NCBI GenBank assembly: GCA_963556145.1
Contig: CAUVYJ010000001.1
Span: 1 to 28,913, forward strand
Origin: Hygrocybe punicea
Lineage: Eukaryota > Basidiomycota > Agaricomycetes > Agaricales > Hygrophoraceae
Direction: 5' to 3'
DNA length: 28,913 nucleotides
The position numbers and the translations under genes were made by a program. Below are positions 22,350 to 28,913 of this stretch, piece after piece. The number at the start of each line of letters is the position of its first letter. The first letter of the stretch is position 1. The notes under the pieces were generated by a model. The model was not told the origin of the DNA. It saw nothing but the letters and a program-made list of their open reading frames with translations, and searched no databases.

Positions 22350-23793
22350 GGGGGGGGGATCTTGGGCAAGTATTTCAGTCATGTGGGGGGGATCTTTGGG
22401 GAGTATTATGAGCAAGTATTTGGGTCATGTGGGGGGATCTGTGGGGGGCATTGTGGGCAAGCATTTGGGACATGTTGGGGGATCTTTGGGGGGCATTTTG
22501 GGCAAGCATTTCAGTCATGTGGGGGGATCTTTGAGAGGCATTTGAGTGATGTGGGGGGATCTTTCAGGGGCATTTTGGACAAGTATTTGGGACATCAAGG
22601 GGGATCTTTGGGGGGCATTTTAGGCAAGCATTTCAGTCATGTGGGGGGATCTTTGGGAGGCATTTGAGTGATGTAGGGAGATCTTTCAGGGGCATTTTGG
22701 GCCAGCATTTGGGTCATGTGGGGGGATCTTTGGGGAGCATTGTGGGCAAGTATTTGGGACATCAAGGGGGATCTTTGGGGGTTATTTGAGTGATGTGGGG
22801 GGGATCTTTCAGGGGCATTTTGGACAAATATTTGGGACATCAAGGGGGATCTTTGGAGGGCATTTTGGGCAAGCATTTCAGTCATGTGGGGGGATCTTTG
22901 GGAGGCATTTGAGTGATGTAGGGGGATCTTTCAGGGGCATTTTGGGTCAGCATTTAGAACATGTGGGGGGATCTTTGGGGAGCATTGTGGGCAAGTATTT
23001 GGGACATCAAGGGGGATCTTTGGGGGTTATTTGAGTGATGTGGGGGGGATCTTTCAGGGGCATTTTGGACAAATATTTGGGACATCAAGGGGGATCTTTG
23101 GAGGGCATTTTGGGCAAGCATTTCAGTCATGTGGGGGGATCTTTGGGAGGCATTTGAGTGATGTAGGGGGATCTTTCAGGGGCATTTTGGGTCAGCATTT
23201 AGAACATGTGGGGGGATCTTTGGGGAGCATTGTGGGCAAGCCTTTGAGACATCAAGGGGGATCTTTGGGGGGCATTTTGGGCAAGTATCTAAGTCATGTG
23301 GGGGGCATTGTGGGCAAGTTTTTGGATTATGTGGGGGGCTCTTTCAGGGGCATTTTGGGCATGTATTTGGGATATGTGGGGGGATCTTTCAGGGGCATTT
23401 TGGACAAGTATTTTGGACATGTTGGGGGATCTTTGGAGGGCATTTTGGGCAAGTATCTGAGTCATGTGGGGGGCATTGGAGGCAAGTATTTGGGACATGT
23501 GGGGGATCCTTCAGGGACATTTTGGTCAAACATTTGGGACATGAAAGGGGATCTTTTGAGGCATTTTGGGTAAGTATCTGAGTCATGTGGGGGGATCTTT
23601 GGAGGACATTTTGGGCAAGTAGTTGGGAGATGTGGGGGCATTGGGGGCAAGTATTTAGGACATGTGAGGGGTTCTTTCAGGGGAATTTTGGGCAAGTATC
23701 TGAATCATGTGGGGGGCATTGAGGGCAAGCACTTGGGACATGTGGGGGGATCTTTAAGGGGCATTTTAGTCATGTGGAAGTTCTTGGGCAAGT
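22350..23793. repeat. G-rich 45/46-bp minisatellite in B2
   Basis: Same unit order as in B1, including the 245-bp higher-order pair at 22786-23275 and the diverged units at the right end. The forward strand is again strongly G-rich. Confidence 0.93.
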
Positions 23794-24248
23794 CCTTTAG
23801 AGAAGCACTATAGAATAACATGTGATTCCTCCCCATACATTCTGGATAACAATTCAAAAAAAAAAAAAAAAAAAATTCCAAAATATAAATAACATACAGC
23901 TCCAACAACACTTTATTACCAAGGAACTTAATCAATGTCAATAGCTCCTGCATTTGAACTTGGTCAATTCACATGATTGCTGTCTTTTATAAAATTCTCT
24001 TATTTAATATCTGACAAATAGCACATATTTATACTTAAAACTATATAGCAGATGAACATATAATTCATAATAATACCAAACATCTTTCAAATGTACACAA
24101 AGCAATTATATTTTATAGTTTAATGCAGTTTGAAGACTTGACATTACAGTTATTATATTATTATAACACTGATACAAGTAAAGCAGTGAAAAGGTTGTCA
24201 AATTCACAACTCAAATAATAGATGACTGGTGACAGTCATGATGATATT
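23794..24248. other. AT-rich spacer with A20 tract, no gene seen (B2)
   Basis: Duplicate of the B1 spacer, with the A20 at 23856-23875. No gene or further repeat is visible. Confidence 0.6.
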
Positions 24249-24464
24249 ACCAACTCAAATCACATTACTCAAGTCACATGTCACAGTCACACACTTGGTA
24301 AAATCACCAAGTCAAGTCACATGACCAGTTGGTTAAATCACCAAGTCAAGTCACATGACTAGTTGGTAAAATCACCAAGTCAGGTCACCTGACCACTTGG
24401 TGATTTCACCAAGTCAAGTCACATGTCCAAGTCACATGATTGGCTAAATCAGGTAACATGACTT
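24249..24464. repeat. 34-bp minisatellite rich in GTCACATG (B2)
   Basis: Duplicate of the B1 minisatellite, with TTGGT anchors at 24295, 24329, 24363 and 24397 and five RTCACRTG matches. Confidence 0.88.
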
Positions 24465-24520
24465 GATCTCTCTTAATCTCTTACCACCATCATCTCATAT
24501 TCCAACTTTGCTTTATTATC

Positions 24521-24844
24521 ATGCCTTCCTGTACCAATTGTAATTTGGAGTTTCCTACTATGGGACAAAGAGATCATCACTATAGACAATGCAAGGGAGA
24601 AGTTCAAATAACTTACATTAATGGGGTTTTTACATTGCAGGCAGGAGTTGATGGGAGATTTATATGTCAATGTAGTCATCCTAAATGTCCCAAGCCTTTT
24701 ACCACCATTGGAGGTCTTCAAAAGCATGTTAAAAAGGTTCAGCTGCCATGGATGCCTAGAGTTGGGGTAGACAATCCAGTCAATGATCAGGCTGAAGTCC
24801 AGGCTGAAGTGCCAGTTATCATCTCACAGAACAGAACAGTCTAA
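24521..24844 (+). CDS. Zinc-finger-like small protein, 107 aa, probably a gene fragment (B2 copy)
   Basis: The translation is identical to the B1 copy: an N-terminal C2HC-spaced finger (Cys4, Cys7, His20, Cys24) and a second half-finger (Cys51, Cys56, His69) with no fourth ligand. Identity between copies cannot be taken as purifying selection, because the surrounding non-coding block is equally identical. Confidence 0.5.
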   Translation: MPSCTNCNLEFPTMGQRDHHYRQCKGEVQITYINGVFTLQAGVDGRFICQCSHPKCPKPFTTIGGLQKHVKKVQLPWMPRVGVDNPVNDQAEVQAEVPVIISQNRTV

Positions 24845-24976
24845 CACCAATGAGAACTTGAGTCTATTGCTAATATGAATCAAAAGAAAGTTGATTTTTT
24901 CTATACTAGTCAAGACTATAAAGTAGCTATATTTGTTATGAGCAGAACCGGAGAAGCTGGTGTTATCATCCTGTGA
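24845..24976 (+). pseudogene. In-frame continuation behind two stops (B2)
   Basis: Same arrangement as in B1: two residues, TGA, then 41 open codons to a TGA at 24974-24976. Both stops are shared by both copies, so the break predates the duplication. Confidence 0.35.
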
Positions 24977-25010
24977 AGTAACATGTCACTGTCATACACT
25001 TAGCGATGTG

Positions 25011-28000
25011 ACGAATGGTATAAATTGGAACGATGAGTCATGATCACTCTTGGTCTTGAACCACCATGATCTCACAGCTACACCGGTGAGATTGGAACGT
25101 TGCGGTCGATATAGCCCACAGAGTGATTTTTTGATTTTTTTAACCGTTCCATTCATCCACACTGGCCATGTCATTCACCATGATGGTCAATACGATCTAG
25201 ATGACAGACTACTCGGATCCTATGACCGTTTCCATCGCGTTTCTTTCCCATGATATATTCGCGTTCGCATTGCCTCGCAGTCGTTCCCAGCCCAGCAGAG
25301 AACACTCGTTAGCACCTTTAGGCATCTCGCCTCGTTGTCTCGCAGGGGAACGTCAATTTACTGCCAGCAGCACACAGCAAGAAATACTGGTTAGCATCGG
25401 ATGAAACACCGCACCGCAGAAGCAAGATAACCATGGTATACTGCACCCAACTCATCCTCCGAACAAGCAGCAGACTGGCATAACAACACCAACGACCAGT
25501 TGGTAAAATTCACCGACTCGAGTGACAAGTCACGTATCACTGTCACACAGTTGGTGAAATGACCAAGTCAAGTCACATGATGAGTTGGTGAGATCACCAA
25601 GTCAAGTGACAAGTCACGGTCACGATCGATCATGATTTGTGAATTGAGCTACACAGAGTAGAAGAGACGCATGCTACGATCCTGCCAAGATTCAAAGTCA
25701 GTAATAACCAATAACGAGGGTGATACCGGTCACAGAGTCGGTGAAATGACCGAGTCAGGTCACGTGGCCATGTCACGAATGGTATAAATTGGAACGATGA
25801 GTCATGATCACTCTTGGTCTTGAACCACCATGATCTCACAGCTACACCGGTGAGATTGGAACGTTGCGGTCGATATAGCCCACAGAGTGATTTTTTGATT
25901 TTTTTAACCGTTCCATTCATCCACACTGGCCATGTCATTCACCATGATGGTCAATACGATCTAGATGACAGACTACTCGGATCCTATGACCGTTTCCATC
26001 GCGTTTCTTTCCCATGATATATTCGCGTTCGCATTGCCTCGCAGTCGTTCCCAGCCCAGCAGAGAACACTCGTTAGCACCTTTAGGCATCTCGCCTCGTT
26101 GTCTCGCAGGGGAACGTCAATTTACTGCCAGCAGCACACAGCAAGAAATACTGGTTAGCATCGGATGAAACACCGCACCGCAGAAGCAAGATAACCATGG
26201 TATACTGCACCCAACTCATCCTCCGAACAAGCAGCAGACTGGCATAACAACACCAACGACCAGTTGGTAAAATTCACCGACTCGAGTGACAAGTCACGTA
26301 TCACTGTCACACAGTTGGTGAAATGACCAAGTCAAGTCACATGATGAGTTGGTGAGATCACCAAGTCAAGTGACAAGTCACGGTCACGATCGATCATGAT
26401 TTGTGAATTGAGCTACACAGAGTAGAAGAGACGCATGCTACGATCCTGCCAAGATTCAAAGTCAGTAATAACCAATAACGAGGGTGATACCGGTCACAGA
26501 GTCGGTGAAATGACCGAGTCAGGTCACGTGGCCATGTCACGAATGGTATAAATTGGAACGATGAGTCATGATCACTCTTGGTCTTGAACCACCATGATCT
26601 CACAGCTACACCGGTGAGATTGGAACGTTGCGGTCGATATAGCCCACAGAGTGATTTTTTGATTTTTTTAACCGTTCCATTCATCCACACTGGCCATGTC
26701 ATTCACCATGATGGTCAATACGATCTAGATGACAGACTACTCGGATCCTATGACCGTTTCCATCGCGTTTCTTTCCCATGATATATTCGCGTTCGCATTG
26801 CCTCGCAGTCGTTCCCAGCCCAGCAGAGAACACTCGTTAGCACCTTTAGGCATCTCGCCTCGTTGTCTCGCAGGGGAACGTCAATTTACTGCCAGCAGCA
26901 CACAGCAAGAAATACTGGTTAGCATCGGATGAAACACCGCACCGCAGAAGCAAGATAACCATGGTATACTGCACCCAACTCATCCTCCGAACAAGCAGCA
27001 GACTGGCATAACAACACCAACGACCAGTTGGTAAAATTCACCGACTCGAGTGACAAGTCACGTATCACTGTCACACAGTTGGTGAAATGACCAAGTCAAG
27101 TCACATGATGAGTTGGTGAGATCACCAAGTCAAGTGACAAGTCACGGTCACGATCGATCATGATTTGTGAATTGAGCTACACAGAGTAGAAGAGACGCAT
27201 GCTACGATCCTGCCAAGATTCAAAGTCAGTAATAACCAATAACGAGGGTGATACCGGTCACAGAGTCGGTGAAATGACCGAGTCAGGTCACGTGGCCATG
27301 TCACGAATGGTATAAATTGGAACGATGAGTCATGATCACTCTTGGTCTTGAACCACCATGATCTCACAGCTACACCGGTGAGATTGGAACGTTGCGGTCG
27401 ATATAGCCCACAGAGTGATTTTTTGATTTTTTTAACCGTTCCATTCATCCACACTGGCCATGTCATTCACCATGATGGTCAATACGATCTAGATGACAGA
27501 CTACTCGGATCCTATGACCGTTTCCATCGCGTTTCTTTCCCATGATATATTCGCGTTCGCATTGCCTCGCAGTCGTTCCCAGCCCAGCAGAGAACACTCG
27601 TTAGCACCTTTAGGCATCTCGCCTCGTTGTCTCGCAGGGGAACGTCAATTTACTGCCAGCAGCACACAGCAAGAAATACTGGTTAGCATCGGATGAAACA
27701 CCGCACCGCAGAAGCAAGATAACCATGGTATACTGCACCCAACTCATCCTCCGAACAAGCAGCAGACTGGCATAACAACACCAACGACCAGTTGGTAAAA
27801 TTCACCGACTCGAGTGACAAGTCACGTATCACTGTCACACAGTTGGTGAAATGACCAAGTCAAGTCACATGATGAGTTGGTGAGATCACCAAGTCAAGTG
27901 ACAAGTCACGGTCACGATCGATCATGATTTGTGAATTGAGCTACACAGAGTAGAAGAGACGCATGCTACGATCCTGCCAAGATTCAAAGTCAGTAATAAC

Positions 28001-28913
28001 CAATAACGAGGGTGATACCGGTCACAGAGTCGGTGAAATGACCGAGTCAGGTCACGTGGCCATGTCACGAATGGTATAAATTGGAACGATGAGTCATGAT
28101 CACTCTTGGTCTTGAACCACCATGATCTCACAGCTACACCGGTGAGATTGGAACGTTGCGGTCGATATAGCCCACAGAGTGATTTTTTGATTTTTTTAAC
28201 CGTTCCATTCATCCACACTGGCCATGTCATTCACCATGATGGTCAATACGATCTAGATGACAGACTACTCGGATCCTATGACCGTTTCCATCGCGTTTCT
28301 TTCCCATGATATATTCGCGTTCGCATTGCCTCGCAATCGTTCCCAGCCCAGCAGAGAACACTCGTTAGCACCTTTAGGCATCTCGCCTCGTTGTCTCGCA
28401 GGGGAACGTCAATTTACTGCCAGCAGCACACAGCAAGAAATACTGGTTAGCATCGGATGAAACACCGCACCGCAGAAGCAAGATAACCATGGTATACTGC
28501 ACCCAACTCATCCTCCGAACAAGCAGCAGACTGGCATAACAACACCAACGACCAGTTGGTAAAATTCACCGACTCGAGTGACAAGTCACGTATCACTGTC
28601 ACACAGTTGGTGAAATGACCAAGTCAAGTCACATGATGAGTTGGTGAGATCACCAAGTCAAGTGACAAGTCACGGTCACGATCGATCATGATTTGTGAAT
28701 TGAGCTACACAGAGTAGAAGAGACGCATGCTACGATCCTGCCAAGATTCAAAGTCAGTAATAACCAATAACGAGGGTGATACCGGTCACAGAGTCGGTGA
28801 AATGACCGAGTCAGGTCACGTGGCCATGTCACGAATGGTATAAATTGGAACGATGAGTCATGATCACTCTTGGTCTTGAACCACCATGATCTCACAGCTA
28901 CACCGGTGAGATT
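25011..28913. repeat. 764-bp satellite array 2, at least 5.11 copies
   Basis: Five full units (25011-28830) and 83 bp of a sixth follow, running off the right edge of the window. Phase and sequence match array 1. The only base difference I found in either 764-bp array is at 28336, where A replaces G in the GCCTCGCAGTCG context. This array starts at the same phase after B2 as array 1 does after B1. Confidence 0.96.

Larger units (their letters stand above)
21852..25010. repeat. Composite block B2, duplicate of B1
   Basis: This is a full-length duplicate of B1 at a constant offset of 12,649 bp, with no indel anywhere. Even the A20 homopolymer has the same length, and no base difference was found by eye. 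Its left neighbour is a 764-bp unit broken at phase 322, not the 1456-bp satellite. Its right neighbour is the 764-bp satellite at phase 0, exactly as for B1. Because the 764-bp phase on the left and right does not match up, B2 did not simply insert into a continuous array. It is better explained as the start of a second macro-unit. Confidence 0.93.

Noticed and set aside
1..28913. rDNA intergenic spacer, tRNA or 5S clusters
   Set aside because: No rRNA segments, 5S internal promoter elements or tRNA cloverleaf/B-box sequence was recognised in any repeat unit.

Overview
This 28.9-kb window is almost entirely tandemly repeated eukaryotic DNA. I see no rRNA, tRNA, bacterial-type operon or complete recognisable gene. 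The only protein-like sequence is a short intronless ORF of 107 codons with zinc-finger-type Cys/His spacing, present in two identical copies. The host is a eukaryote. A fungus, perhaps an agaricomycete-like basidiomycete, is my best guess from the style of that ORF, but this is weak and a non-fungal host is not excluded. Large arrays with no mapped genes suggest a centromeric, pericentromeric, subtelomeric or accessory-chromosome position.

Layout: (1) 1-9202 is a head-to-tail satellite of 1456-bp units (6.32 copies, running off the left edge). (2) 9203-12361 is a composite 3159-bp block, called B1 here. (3) 12362-21851 is a satellite of 764-bp units (12.42 copies). (4) 21852-25010 is a second copy of the block, B2, with the same length and order as B1, exactly 12,649 bp downstream. 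(5) 25011-28913 is a second 764-bp array (5.11 copies, running off the right edge). The window therefore reads satellite-1456, then [B + 764 array], then [B + 764 array]. This looks like a macro-repeat whose unit is block B followed by a variable number of 764-bp repeats.

Block B has five parts in order. First is a sharp left end with a GC-rich 9-bp-arm palindrome. Second is about 450 bp of GACAAG-derived microsatellite. Third is about 1.45 kb of a very G-rich 45/46-bp minisatellite with a 245-bp higher-order period. Fourth is an AT-rich spacer with a run of 20 A. Fifth is a 34-bp minisatellite built on ACCAAGTCAAGTCACATGA, followed by the zinc-finger-like ORF, an in-frame remnant behind two stops, and a short segment that grades into the 764-bp satellite. 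The 34-bp module also occurs inside each 764-bp unit, so block and satellite share ancestry.

All repeat families carry many CAYGTG E-box cores. In the 1456-bp unit there are 15 copies of TCAYGTGA within 362 bp. In the 34-bp minisatellite and the 764-bp unit they appear as GTCACATG or GTCACGTG. These fit RTCACRTG, the motif bound by Cbf1-type bHLH proteins, including at yeast centromere element CDEI. The most interesting reading is a fast-homogenising satellite system whose shared feature is a bHLH-type binding site, with block B as a duplicated and possibly mobile array-initiating module.
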